Assembly: GCA_033296885.1 (NCBI GenBank)
Contig: MU863914.1
Coordinates: 62,001-126,000 of the forward strand
Length of the DNA: 64,000 nt
From: Triangularia verruculosa
Taxonomy: Eukaryota > Ascomycota > Sordariomycetes > Sordariales > Podosporaceae
Direction: 5' to 3'
Under the pieces are notes generated by a model that worked only from the letters and a program-made list of their open reading frames with translations, searched no databases and was not told the origin of the DNA. Below are positions 43,929-54,971 of this stretch, piece by piece. Position numbers and translations under genes: made by a program. How positions within the stretch are numbered: the stretch's first letter is position 1; every line of letters begins with the position of its first letter.

Positions 43929-46900
43929 TGTACGGCATCCACCAAGCTTGACCAGGCTACGATGACCGCAGTTTTTTACTGTTTCTATCTTAGCAGACGA
44001 AGCACGACAAAGTTTCCTTTTCAATTGTTATCGGACGGATCATGATCAGGGCATATACCACCACTACTTGCCGCTGCTGGACTACTTTTGTTATTGGGAC
44101 GGAAGTTGGCATAGAGGAAGCCTCTTGGTATGGGATAAAGAGGCAACACACAGAGACACACAACCTGGCGTTTTCTAGGCAACGGTTTATTGGGGGCAAT
44201 TGGCAATCGGAAAGAGCTGGGGAAAAAGCAAGATAGAGATTTATCATCTCTCGGCGTCTTGAATGCATGGGGCATTTTGCAGGGGTTACTTTCTTTTTGG
44301 GATTATCTTTTTCTGATCATCTATTTTCTTTGGACCTCTCAGCTCCATGATCAGGGATACTTGCTATACAAGCCAACGAAAAGTTAATGATTGCGCTTTT
44401 TGTTTTTGCAGCATTGCTATCTATTTTAGTTTATTGTATTGCGTTTTTTTCTCTGCCTTCCACCAGCCATGGAGAGGTCGCAGGACTGACAAAAGCTCTG
44501 ATACTGTCGAAAGACAAGACGCCGAATTTAAAAGTCGTACTTTGGCCTTCCAGGTTCTATTCCTCTCTTCTTAGCTTGGCATTTCTACTGCTATTGATGA
44601 GTAACAGGATGTCTTGCCGTCACATCTCACAGCAGGAGGCGGGTAGAAAGCCGCCAAGATCAGTGTCACGGGATTATCAATCTATCTTGCACCGAGAATG
44701 TCAGCTCATACCGAGGCGATACAGTATAGAGCGAGCTGCAGGTCCCGCTGCTTTCGGCCTGGTTGGACAACGGGATCCACGCTCGTCACTTCCTCCACGA
44801 CATGAGAGCGGGCAAGCGATATGGACTCGGATGGTCGGCACCGACACGGCCAAGGAGAGGGGAGGAGAGCGTTATGGACTCACGATGCCATGCAAGCCCG
44901 TCCCACTTTGCCCTCCTGGAGAAGCTCTCCTAACACCGACACCATGAACCCCTCATTACTTCTCGCCCATTTCGATCACATGGAAAGCATGGATGGTGAG
45001 CATTCGGCGTGTTTTGCTTTGGGTAGTATCACAACCCAATCCCCAACCCCACATACAGACTCACTCCGACATTGAGTGACTGCCGAACGTCTTTTCTCTT
45101 CCCTCAAAAGTACAGTACCACAATTGGAACTCCGTACCGCACAAGCCAACTGGGTTCCGATTACCTATCAAATGGCTACAAAGAAAAGTGACTGACTAAC
45201 CAAGCGACCGCCAACTGGATAGGTTGGGATGTAGGTACAGTACATGAGATATTCGGGTGTCACAGACCACGTATCAGTGTACAATTCAGACGAGCCTCGT
45301 CCAACCCCTGGCCGGTACCTAGTTATCAACCTCCGGGTGTGTGCCACTACCACCACCACCCGTTTTCTGCCCGAATTGACGAACCCATGTCAACTAATAG
45401 AACTTGCATTTGGGCGCGAAAATCACAAGAAAGAGGCCTCACAAAGATATCGTTAACATGGATATTGAGCCCCCCCGAGCTAGGCGCGGGCGCCACAGCG
45501 GAAGGGCTAGGGACCTCCCCCGCGCCGCGGGAAGGGAGGGGCAGGGAGGGGGGAGCTTTTTAGACGACCACCCAATGGCGGGCAGCTCTAGGGTTGGTCG
45601 AAGCCCCTTTTTTCGCTTCCCACTTCTCTTTCTTGGCTTGCGGCGGCAAACAGCGACATTCTAACGACACCTTTTATGAAGAACCCACAACCTGCTATAC
45701 ATGGTAAATTCTTCCGGTACGTACCTGCCTACATCATTACTCCACGGTGTTATTCTCGCAATTTACGTCTGGCTAATGAACGAGGGGGATAATGTCAGGA
45801 AGCGGAGGCAGGTAGGCAGGTAGGCAGGTAGGCAGGTACTTGAAAGAGGGAAGGTATCACAGAGACATACCTCCACACACATACAACGGTATCACCCCAT
45901 GTTCGCAGAACGGGCGGTGTCGTTGCTGAAAGAAGACCGATGTTGTGCAAAGTTCTCGGGCACGCAAACTTGGGGGGGAAAGGCCGGCCGGTCGCTGCGT
46001 GTCTCACCGGCGGTGGCTCGGAACTCAGGACAGCAAACTACATTCAAAAAAATGTTGACGAGAAAGCTAAGGTCGCTCCTTCCCGAGATGATAGGACCAT
46101 GACCCGTTGAATCCACTTCGGCCTAGACTGAAGAAGAACATGGGAAAGAGCAAGCCACCTCATGCTTTCCAGGCAATGTTGGGCTAGCATGCCTGCAAAA
46201 AGAACTTCGTTGGGAAGCTTGGCTCGTGGTTGGGCATCCGTTTCTTCTTTTCTTTTTCCTGTTCTTAAATTTAGTCATTCCATTTGACGTCCTTCCGGAC
46301 CACCCAGCATGGCATGACTCTCGGTCGACGCAGACGTACAATGACGATGGGGCCGAAACCCGGATATGTTGCCTGGTACAGGAAGCAAACCTCATCACTC
46401 TCACCCCCACGCTGTCAAACACGGGCCATCCGGCCTGAGCAGCTATTGCCGCAGAGAAGCCCGACGACAAGATACCAAGACGCCGGATACAAGACGGGGG
46501 AGAGCAAGGAAGTCATGGGATGCGATAACCTGTCTTCCTTGTCGCCATGCCGCAGGTCCCGCCCGCGTTCCAACCAAACATCATCCAGCGGGAGAAACCG
46601 TCTGCCTGCTCCTGTGTTGTGTCCTCGTGGGTCAGTCGTGGCCCCATCCTATCGGCAGCCAGCAGAAATAGTGTGATGCCAACGCCGTGCTTGTTCCCTT
46701 GGAAGCGTATAGCACATAGAAAACAACACGAGCGGTCTGCAGTCTCTGAATCAATGGCTCTCTCTCTACGAAAACCATTGCCGCGGGCCGCAGACGCCCG
46801 TCCTCCCGGGGCTGGTTACACTACACGCCCCATAAACAACAACAGATAACGACAGCGGCGAAACATCAACACAACCTTTCTATTCCCAGACATGCTTCCA

Positions 46901-47256
46901 TCCATCTGGCTTCCCCTAACAATGCTGCTGTGGCTGCCCACCTGGAGTTCGGACACTCGAGCAGCCATTAATCCGTATGGCATGTATGATTCAGCGAAAA
47001 GGTCCCTGTGCCCACGGCCACAAAGTTGGTGATATTGTTACAATTCTCCCTGCAGAAGCGGACCCGACAAGAATTGGTGTCGTCCAGGAAATCGGTTCTT
47101 CGCCACAACGATAAATGGAAGAGGCAGCCCACCCTCTCTTGAAAGCGGCTTGGCGGTGTAGCTGCCGACCCCCCGCATTTTCCCTCTTTCACTCTCTTGT
47201 TGCAGTATATTCATGCCTGACTGGATCCTTGGTGTGACTGTATCTTGCTGAAAACA
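43929..47256. other. Intergenic, no gene supported
   Basis: About 3.3 kb. A plus-strand frame at 44387-44947 starts with hydrophobic residues but then becomes Arg/Pro-rich without any domain. A small (AGGCAGGT)n microsatellite lies at about 45807-45838. GTACCTAG-type motifs occur near 45315. Many short ORFs overlap on both strands. Confidence 0.4.
45807..45838 (+). repeat. Microsatellite (GGCAGGTA)n
   Basis: About four units of GGCAGGTA in a row (CAGGTAGGCAGGTAGGCAGG and following). Confidence 0.8.
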
Positions 47257-49510
47257 ATGCGGAGGAATGCTTCGCTCTGCATGGTGGCCGTGGCCTTGCC
47301 ATGGGCTGCGGCTCAGTCGACAACCCCCGCGTCGTCGCCCCCATTGTCGACTTCGTCGTCACCTGCACTAGCTTCCGGGACCCCTATTCCCGTGATCGGC
47401 GTCAAGACCGGCATCGACAAGGTTACAGGGAAACCACCAGCGAGACTCAACATCAACGGGCTATGGGCGAAGGGAGGGGCACAATGGTATTACCATGACA
47501 CAGAACATTGACAGTCGGGAGTCTGAGAATCTGATTTGTCAATGTGTAGGAATCTTTACATCCTGGCCCTATCAGAATTACAGGCTCTCAACGAGACGGA
47601 CGAGTCATCGTACTTTGCGATAGCAGGTGTGTAATACATGACATATCCCTCGACATCGCGACTTCCCACATTGGGTAATAGCTTGCTGACACCTTCTATC
47701 AAGGTATCCACGGCTTTCCTCACAGTGCGTGGAACGGAGTAGGGCATGTAGATGGCGCCCCCAGCAACACCGGGTTCTGCCCTCATGGCGTATGTATGCC
47801 TAACGAGGCTTTTGTCTCGTTTCGAGGGGGGGGTAACTTTTGGCTGATCTTGGAGATACAAGGAACTTCTCTTCACGACTTGGCATAGACCATATGTAGC
47901 TCTCTACGAGGTACGACGATGATCTCCCCTCGGCTGATTCCTTGACCCCCGTGAAGCTGATCACAGCTCTCTTGGCAGCAAATATTGGTGGCTCGCGCGG
48001 TAGAAATCGCGTCTAGGTACCCCCCAGGCATGCTGCCCGAGTACCTGGCAGCAGCAGAGTCGTTACGGGCGCCGTATTGGGATTGGGCAATGAATCCGAC
48101 GTTGCCTCCAGCAGCCAACAAGATCAACATGACTGTGTGGGCACCAGAGGGCCCAAAAACGATACCGAACCCACTCTATACTTATGTGTACCAGAGGCCC
48201 GAGGTGCAACAAGGCTTCGGTGGTTGGTTGACGAGTCGTCCGCAGACTTTCCGGTGTCTTGGGTCAGGGGGTGTGCTCAACAACGCCACTGAGTCGAACG
48301 ACGGGCTGCTTCTATCGGCCAGGGATCTGACGGGAAGTGTGGTAAGGCAACTTGATACGCCTTGTTTTGTGTGCTAGTTATGATTGGACCGGCGGCTAAC
48401 GGGAAATTCCAGTACGATATATTCACACGGGTCAATACCTTTGATGGGATGCGCAGCTCGAGCTTTGAGAACCCCCACAACTTGATTCATATTCGCTCGG
48501 CGTGCAATGGGACGATGTCCGACATCAACTGGTCGGCGTTTGAGCCGCTGTTGTAGGTATGTCCTTCTTCAGTCTAGGCCGATGAGACTGACAAAGCTTG
48601 CTAGCATGCTACACCATTGCAACGTCGACCGGCTGGTAGCAATGTGGCAAATGATCAACTACAACAACTCGATGTTCACAGGCAACATTAGCTCCAACGG
48701 GCAATTTGGGACTCCCAAAGGAACGGTCATCACGGCTGACAGCCCACTCAAGCCCTTCTTCCGGGGACCATCTGCTACCAATGACAACACTACCGCTGGT
48801 GGGCCCTTGGAGTTTCACACGAGCAATACCGTAGCTAATATCAGCGTGTTTGGGTACACCTACCCGGAATTACCCGATTGGAACTTGCCGGCGAAAGCCA
48901 GGGCTGAACAAGTGAAGGCAAAAGTCAATGCGCTTTATGGGAACAAGGCTGGGGATGACGGGGCCACTACGCTTGATACCGGACCGCTGAACAGAATGGG
49001 CAAAGGAAAGATTATGAACTATTGGGTGGTTGAGATGAGTGTAGAGCGAGCAGAGTTGGCTGGATTGTTGCCCGCCACGGTGAGTCTGTTCATCAAGGGG
49101 GAGACAATTGGTAGGATGAGCTTGTTAGGGATGCCTTGTGAAGGGGTGGAGACGCAGGAAGTGCCAGTGCAGGATGTCAAGGTGGGTAACGGGACGTTGA
49201 AGGATATGGACAGGGGGAGTGTGGTGCACTATCTGTTGAATGAAGTTGGAGTTGGGGTCACGGGGGTGAGTACTTGACCTTTCTCGAGTGTCAAAAGAGA
49301 CTAACTGAGGTGATGATACAGGCGGACGGATCAGAATTATCGGTGGCCAATCTCCCGAGCCTTGGGGTGGTGGTGCTTGGCATGGAATATTCGCCACGTA
49401 CGAACGAGACAAGCTTTCCATTGTTTAACGGGAAGGTGATGAGGTGGCCGGTGGAGGTGAGGCAGGATTTGGGGATGAAGCGACGGAGGCGAACAGTGGT
49501 ACGGATGTGA
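47257..49510 (+). CDS. Secreted tyrosinase (type-3 copper polyphenol oxidase)
   Basis: Eight exons: 47257-47486, 47550-47626, 47704-47789, 47863-47910, 47979-48341, 48413-48552, 48605-49265 and 49322-49510. They total 1794 nt and code 597 aa. Introns are 52-77 nt with CTRAY branches. A signal peptide (MRRNASLCMVAVALPWAAA) and a Ser/Pro/Thr linker come first. The copper A ligands are H in GIHGFPHSAWNG, H in CPHGELLF (the Cys two before it can form the thioether) and H in TTWHRPYVALYEQ. Copper B ligands are the two H in ENPHNLIHIRSACNG and H in FMLHHCNVDRL. The last motif is completed by the junction CTG-TT/C-ATG, where reading through hits TAG. YWDWAMNPTLPP is also typical. Tyrosinases hydroxylate monophenols and oxidise diphenols to quinones, in pigment or lignin-phenolic chemistry. 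It appears intact. Confidence 0.93.
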
Positions 49511-51265
49511 AGTTTTGAATGGGAGGTGGTGTTGGGCTTCAATGGGGCTAAAATGTTGTGCTACCATGTCGGTCTGGGATTGAGTTTGGGCTTTGGCGGG
49601 GTCTGGAAGATTTCTTCTGGAGAGGGTGTTTCTGTGTCACGGAAGGGACGGAGATAGGTGTGGTTACGCAGGCTACGGTGGTGGTGAGGAAAAGTCGGGA
49701 TTACGTCTCTGGTTTGGTTTAATTTGTCGAAAGGGGGTTTGGAAGGAATAGGTAGGCTGCGGTAAGGTTGCCTAGTCTAGTAGGTTGTTTGCCGCTTTTT
49801 TGGTTGTGATGGTGGTGGTTGTGTTACGATTGAGTTATAAGGAGGTCTGGACTGGTGGTGAGGTGTGAGTCGCTGTCGTTCCTTTTACCTTGCAGTGGGC
49901 GAGAAAGCGATTAAGAGAAAGAGGTATGAATGGCTATGGACTTAGGATAGGTGGCAGTTCTGAACTGAAGTTATCTGAACCTGAAGAGTGTGGCTTCACT
50001 TTATTGGTGGTGCTGGATCTGTCTTTTGGCTAACACAATGACAAGCTTGAAGTCTCAACAGGGACTTCAGCGCGTAATAAACAACGGTACAAGCAGTTGA
50101 ATAACCATGAATCACCAGCCAACCAGGCAATATAAGCTTTTGAAGAAATTGACATGAAAGGTGATGAGGACGGTCTATGAGAGAGTGGGATATATGCCGC
50201 TTGTTTAGGACCTATCGCTGTTATATTTCTGGTTAAGTTTCGATGTGATTAAGTGTGAGAGTATCGAAGAGAGAGTAACTTCTAGTAGGGATGGTTGATT
50301 TCTGACTACGGGGGTTGAAGTCTTTTTGGATGGGGTGGTAGTCTGGTTTTAAATTGGTATTATTCGATGCCTTACACTCATAAGATGATACATTGAGGAG
50401 TGCCCTTTCTCGGAAACACTTGAATGTATTAGGAGAGTTATCTGGTTTCTTTCTCAGTAGAAGCACCCACGTCGTGAAGAGAAAAATAAAGCCTACTAAC
50501 CAGGCAACCATTTTAAAGGATAGGCGAGAGGGATGATAAGATAGCTTTCTGAGTATTTCAAGACATTTAATAGATCAGTCTGGGAAGATACCTAGTTAAC
50601 AGGTCTTAAAAATCTATCGAGTGGCCTCCTAACTAGGTATGTTGTAATATCTCTTCACTATCTTGAAAGGCCTGGCTTTTGCGTAGTAGTCTCTCCTTGC
50701 CTTTCCACGGCGTAGCACCTGATTCGAGTATCTTTGAAGCTGTTAGATTTATTCTCAAGAGCTTTCTGATATCTACAACCTTTTACCGTCTTTTATCTCT
50801 AAAGTAGACGTTGGCCCTCTCCTTAGAAATTCAAGAGGACTGTTAAGACCGGTGCGGAGGCCGAACGGACTAATAGGTAATCATGAAATATCAGTTGAAT
50901 ATCAGGTATAAATATATACATCACGACTGCTCAAATACTCGGAACATCACCAAAGCGGGAAAGATCCCCCCTGCAAAGCACTCTATAAAAAAACTCTAGA
51001 AATGCGATGATCTTCATTCTTCCATCGCTTGGCATTTCCTGTCAGACTCCTTGTGTCTCCCGATATTTCATCACCCGAGGCAGTTTAATCTGGATAATTC
51101 CCACAACACGACCCTACCTGGATATCACGGGACTTCAGCAACCCTCCCCTATATGGCAGCAACAACTTGTTAACATGATCAAGACCACCATCACCTTTTC
51201 ATTTTTTTTCGCATCCAGCAGAACATCAAGCCATAAAACCTCAAAACAACTGTTCATGAAAAAAA
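49511..51265. other. Relatively AT-rich intergenic stretch
   Basis: About 1.75 kb with many TA/TG steps and only short ORFs. It includes TACCTAGTTAACAGG near 50591. It may be old repeat DNA. No element ends or coding remnant could be named. Confidence 0.35.
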
Positions 51266-51685
51266 ATGAGACTCCTCCCCCTCCTCCTAACCCCTCTAGC
51301 CCTCGCCTCCCCAGCGCAGCAGCTAAATAAACGCTGCCGCCTAGGCCACAGCATAATGCCCTGCTGGGTCTACTGGAACCACAGCGACTGCGAGGCCTTC
51401 ATCCCCAGCGGCGTCACCTACGAGTACGACAGCGCCAACAAGACAGTCACCGTCCGCGGCCTCTGCGAGAGCTGCTCGACCGCGCTCGTGCTGGAGCGCG
51501 AGCAGGTCGTTCGAGATACCTGGGCCACGAGTTTCGGCAGCGTCGAAGATTTCGGGAACGGGACGTTTGTCATCACTGATACCGGGAAAGAGCTCTTCAA
51601 GTGGCTTGGCAGCCTGGAGCCGGTACCGTATGAGTGGGCGACGTCTTGTGTTTGGCTAGGGCGGTACGGGGTGGAGGATGAGTGA
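51266..51685 (+). CDS. Small secreted cysteine-containing protein (effector-like), 139 aa
   Basis: Single exon, starting at an ATG preceded by an A run. It has a signal peptide (MRLLPLLLTPLALASPA) and a probable short propeptide ending at the Kex2 site NKR (residues 21-23) right before C24. Mature cysteines occur in KRCRLGH, MPCWVYW, SDCEAF, GLCESC and TSCVWLG: six in all, so up to three disulphides. N-glycosylation sequons occur at NHS, NKT and NGT. The mature protein is rich in Trp and acidic residues. It resembles the general class of fungal small secreted proteins that act on hosts or competitors, but I recognise no family. Codons are strongly C-ending in the 5' half, supporting real coding. 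Confidence 0.75.
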   Translation: MRLLPLLLTPLALASPAQQLNKRCRLGHSIMPCWVYWNHSDCEAFIPSGVTYEYDSANKTVTVRGLCESCSTALVLEREQVVRDTWATSFGSVEDFGNGTFVITDTGKELFKWLGSLEPVPYEWATSCVWLGRYGVEDE

Positions 51686-52082
51686 GGGGTGAAGGATGGG
51701 GGGTGGGGAGCTATGGAGGACAGCTGAGATGTGAAATGGACCTGAGCGAGAAATGAAGAGAAAAGGGGGTGAAAGCCTGGGAAAAAAGGCAGTCAATGAG
51801 AGATTGGACTGGTAACGTCAATTGTCAAGACTGTATTTGTGCAAGAGGGTTGAAGGTGTTGATGGCAGGAATAGCAGCACAGCACGTAGCAGAGGAAGAC
51901 ACCGGCATGTTGAAAAACCCTCGCTGGAATTGTCTCTCGCTGCCTAGTTTATAATTTGGCATGCCCACAGAAGAAAGCATGCTGTCTAGCCTCGTCATAT
52001 CTCGATATCCATGGTGTATCCGCTCACAACCCTAGCGCTTCACCTCCGAGACCGTCTCCTCTCACAAAAACCCAGGTGGACC

Positions 52083-52613
52083 CTACCTCATTGATCTCGA
52101 CTCTGGCCCTGTCAACGTCTCTTCCATGCCAGACGGCTGACTGCCCTCATACAATGAGCATAAAAACGATCTGAAGTTCTCCGTAATCTTGTCAGGGTAT
52201 TTCCCCGTCAATCCATCATCCATACTTAGAAGTTCAAACCAATGTTCTTTGGCTTCCAGCTCGTGGACCATCGGGGAAGCATTGCACTCAATGAGTGGTT
52301 GCCTCCCGGGTTCTAACTTAAGGTGAGGGTTGTTTTGTACCCCCCTGTAGAAAAGCCAGGCCGAGTCAAATACTGGTCTGAGCATGCGCTGTGCTAGTAT
52401 ACACGGTGTATGAAGGTCTTGAAATGCTCGCCTGTACCATATCTGTACCGCGGTCAAAATTGACTTCAGGATATAGTACTTTTCGACTTGTGCTCGGCAC
52501 CACCAAGATGCAGTGTTATAATCGAGTATGTGGGTGACTTTGAGAGCTTGGGTGACATCATTTGATCTTGCAGTGGCATTATCACTTTGAGATATCTGGA
52601 CGTACCTACTCAA
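52083..52613 (-). other. Unassigned open frame, possibly a gene fragment
   Basis: A 176-codon open frame without an N-terminal ATG (it opens with TTG, and the first ATG is well inside). The translation is protein-like, for example ILTAVQIWYRRAFQDLHTPC and EAKEHWFELLSMDDGLTGKY, but matches no family I know. It could be a 3' exon of an undetected gene or a remnant. Confidence 0.25.
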
Positions 52614-52800
52614 TGGACAAGAAGCCTATCAAAGGAGGGAGGCTCAATGAGACACCTGCGTGAGACCAGAATCCGTGTATTCTAATGTAAAGCCACATTC
52701 TTATATACATGTCGCCTAGAAATACCCAAAATGCTCCGCCGAGGATGAAGAGGCGAAAGAGTCATAAAAGTCGTCGTATATACACCCCTAGACCCAAGTT

Positions 52801-54551
52801 CTATTCGTATTCACACGGGGCGGAAGCCTTCCTTCTCTTCACCTCTATCGTGGCTCCCATGGGGGGAATGACCGTGGCTCCTGCCCAGTCTGGCATGGGT
52901 CTGTTCTCTATGTGCTTAATGTCGTAATTATTCAGGAGATACGCCAAGATCATCTTCAATTCGTGGGCCACAAAAAACCTCCCAGGGCTGTTTTGTGTAT
53001 TAGCATCCGCGGCCTCGACATATGCAGGAAACACGATAACGTACCAGGCATGTCTCCCATGGCTGAAAGTCAGGTGCTCCGGGCTTGTTGTCACCATTCC
53101 CAGTCTCTTCATCTTCATTGCCTCCTCGGGATTTTGGGGGTCAAGCTGCTCTCGCAGCTTCAAAAACCGGAAAGCGTCGTACTTCTCAGGCTCGGGGAAG
53201 GCCTCTGGGTCATGGTGCACTCCAGCAAGATCCAGCAAGATCCAGCATGAGAAATGAACCCTCGGGTGCGTGCCATCCTTCTGTTGGGTTCGTCACACCT
53301 CCAGGGGAAATGACTTTTCTGTGTGTCAAGCCACGGGCAAAATAACTGACACGCATGCTCTCTTTGATGGCGCTATCGGTAAGGTGAAGGCTTGCGAGGC
53401 TATCCTTGGTCCACTGGCCGTTCCCTCCCTTCAGAGCCTCGGAGGTTTCCTTGCGGATAGCATCGATGTAACCAAGAGATGGGTCTGACGACGCGAGGTC
53501 AAGGAGGATATTAGCAGCTGTGAGTACGGTCGTGTGGATAGCGGCAAACTCGACGGGTAGGAGACGCTTGGAAAGCATGACTGGATTGAGTTCGTCTGTT
53601 GCGCCTTCAGCTTTGGCTTGTCGAATAAGCCAGGTAAGCATATCCTCTGGCACCTGGACATCAGCTCCAGAGTCTTTGCGCTCCATGTCACGGAGACGCT
53701 GCTCTATGATGGGTTTTCCAATCTCGTAAGTCTTGCGCCAAGCCCGGCGGTTTGTGATGGTTACGAGAGGACCGATGATAGGATGAAAGACCTTCGGGAA
53801 AAAGTTCATAATTAAGCCATTCCGAACGACGGCGTCAGCAAAGGCCACCTGGTTCTTTAGGAACACATCGTTGTGACAGAGAGGATCACCGACGAGCATT
53901 CGGTTCGTGACTCGAGAAATAATGCTAATCAAGGAGCCCCATACGTTCAACGCCTTCCAGCTTTCGGTATCTGTCCCATAGACGTCGTTGATGGAGGAGT
54001 GCACCTCGTGCTGAATGCCAGGTAGTAAATTGACAAGATTACGAGCAAGATGTTTGTGTATCGTGCGAATCGGGAACTGATCATCGAGGCCAAACTGATA
54101 ATCGTTAAACAGACTGTCTCGGTGGGCTTCTTGTGTAGAGAGGACTCGATCTGGCTGTTCCAGCATCCATGCTGTTTGGGACTTGGGAACCACGATTTCT
54201 AAAGGCCGACTTGGAGATGAGGGGACGACGAAGGCCATGCCCTTTTTGTTGTACTACCGCACATTTATGTTAGCTCGACAGAGGCATGCTAAAGGGAACG
54301 GGATGGGGCTAGAATACCTTCTCGTAGCCATCGGCGACCCAATCATTATACCGCGAGACATAGAGCACCCAATTCTTAACAGATGCAACCAGGCCACGGC
54401 CAGATCCCACGCGGGGAAGAGAGTCGGGAGTCTTTGGGAGGCGTGCGATGTCGACGACGAAGGAGACCACGACAAATAGGAGGGACAGAAGAGCCAGACG
54501 CCCAGGAGTCAGCAGTGACTCGAGGAACTGGGAGCTGAGAGTAACCGCCAT
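52801..54551 (-). pseudogene. Cytochrome P450 broken by a 10-bp tandem duplication
   Basis: Three exons, 54551-54318, 54253-53045 and 52987-52801, with introns of 64 and 57 nt. Their sum is 1630 nt; removing one 10-bp unit gives 1620 nt, exactly 540 codons. The protein has an N-terminal membrane anchor (LLTPGRLALLSLLFVVVSFV). An I-helix region EFAAIHTTVLTAANIL, a K-helix KESMRVS (ExxR) and a heme loop FSHGRHACPGRFF follow; the Cys codon spans intron 2. At 53221-53240 (plus strand) the unit TCCAGCAAGA is present twice. This repeats LDLAG in a second frame, so the main frame runs into a stop (53210). Downstream coding is still clean, so the lesion is recent. Motifs resemble ent-kaurene-oxidase-like (CYP503-type) fungal P450s, a tentative assignment. 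An assembly error is possible. Confidence 0.85.
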
Positions 54552-54971
54552 GGCTTGAGGAGATCAAGCGGCGCGCGAGCCCAGCGCGTTTCTCGGGAGG
54601 GATGGAGGGACAAGAAAATCAGTGATTGGGGCGGAAGATTGGATGGAATTGTCGCATGGTGAGGGATGGACGGGTGGCTGCGCGAAGGCAACCTGCTTTC
54701 TGAAACGACCCGAAGTCGCCGGCGATAGACCAGGGGTTGAAGATGACATGGACAGCATGACGCTCGGGCCAATTTCTGATGTTGGAACCTGGAACTTTCA
54801 GCGGATACACTAAGATCGACGCGGGGGCGGGGCATGCGACGGGCGCCGTTGTTATTAGTGTCGATAGCTCTTGTGGGGCAAGCTCGATGACATGCATCTT
54901 CTTTGCCATTGTCTCACCTTGAATTTGCTCATCTTGCAAAGAGTAAGCGAGAATAACATGAGTCTACAGCC
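54552..54971. promoter_or_regulatory. Divergent 5' region of the P450 and the nuclease gene
   Basis: 420 bp between divergent starts. No specific site recognised. Confidence 0.35.

Noticed and set aside
44387..44947. 186-codon plus-strand ORF with a hydrophobic start
   Set aside because: After the first 30 residues the composition is Arg/Pro-rich and random-looking; no splice signals or family. Not reported as a gene.
47556..47876. Minus-strand ORF inside the tyrosinase gene
   Set aside because: Plus-strand exons 2-4 of tyrosinase with copper-ligand motifs explain this region fully.
51007..51330. 107-codon plus-strand ORF overlapping the small secreted protein
   Set aside because: Its end reads the secreted-protein start in another frame; no domain. 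The signal-peptide frame is the better model.
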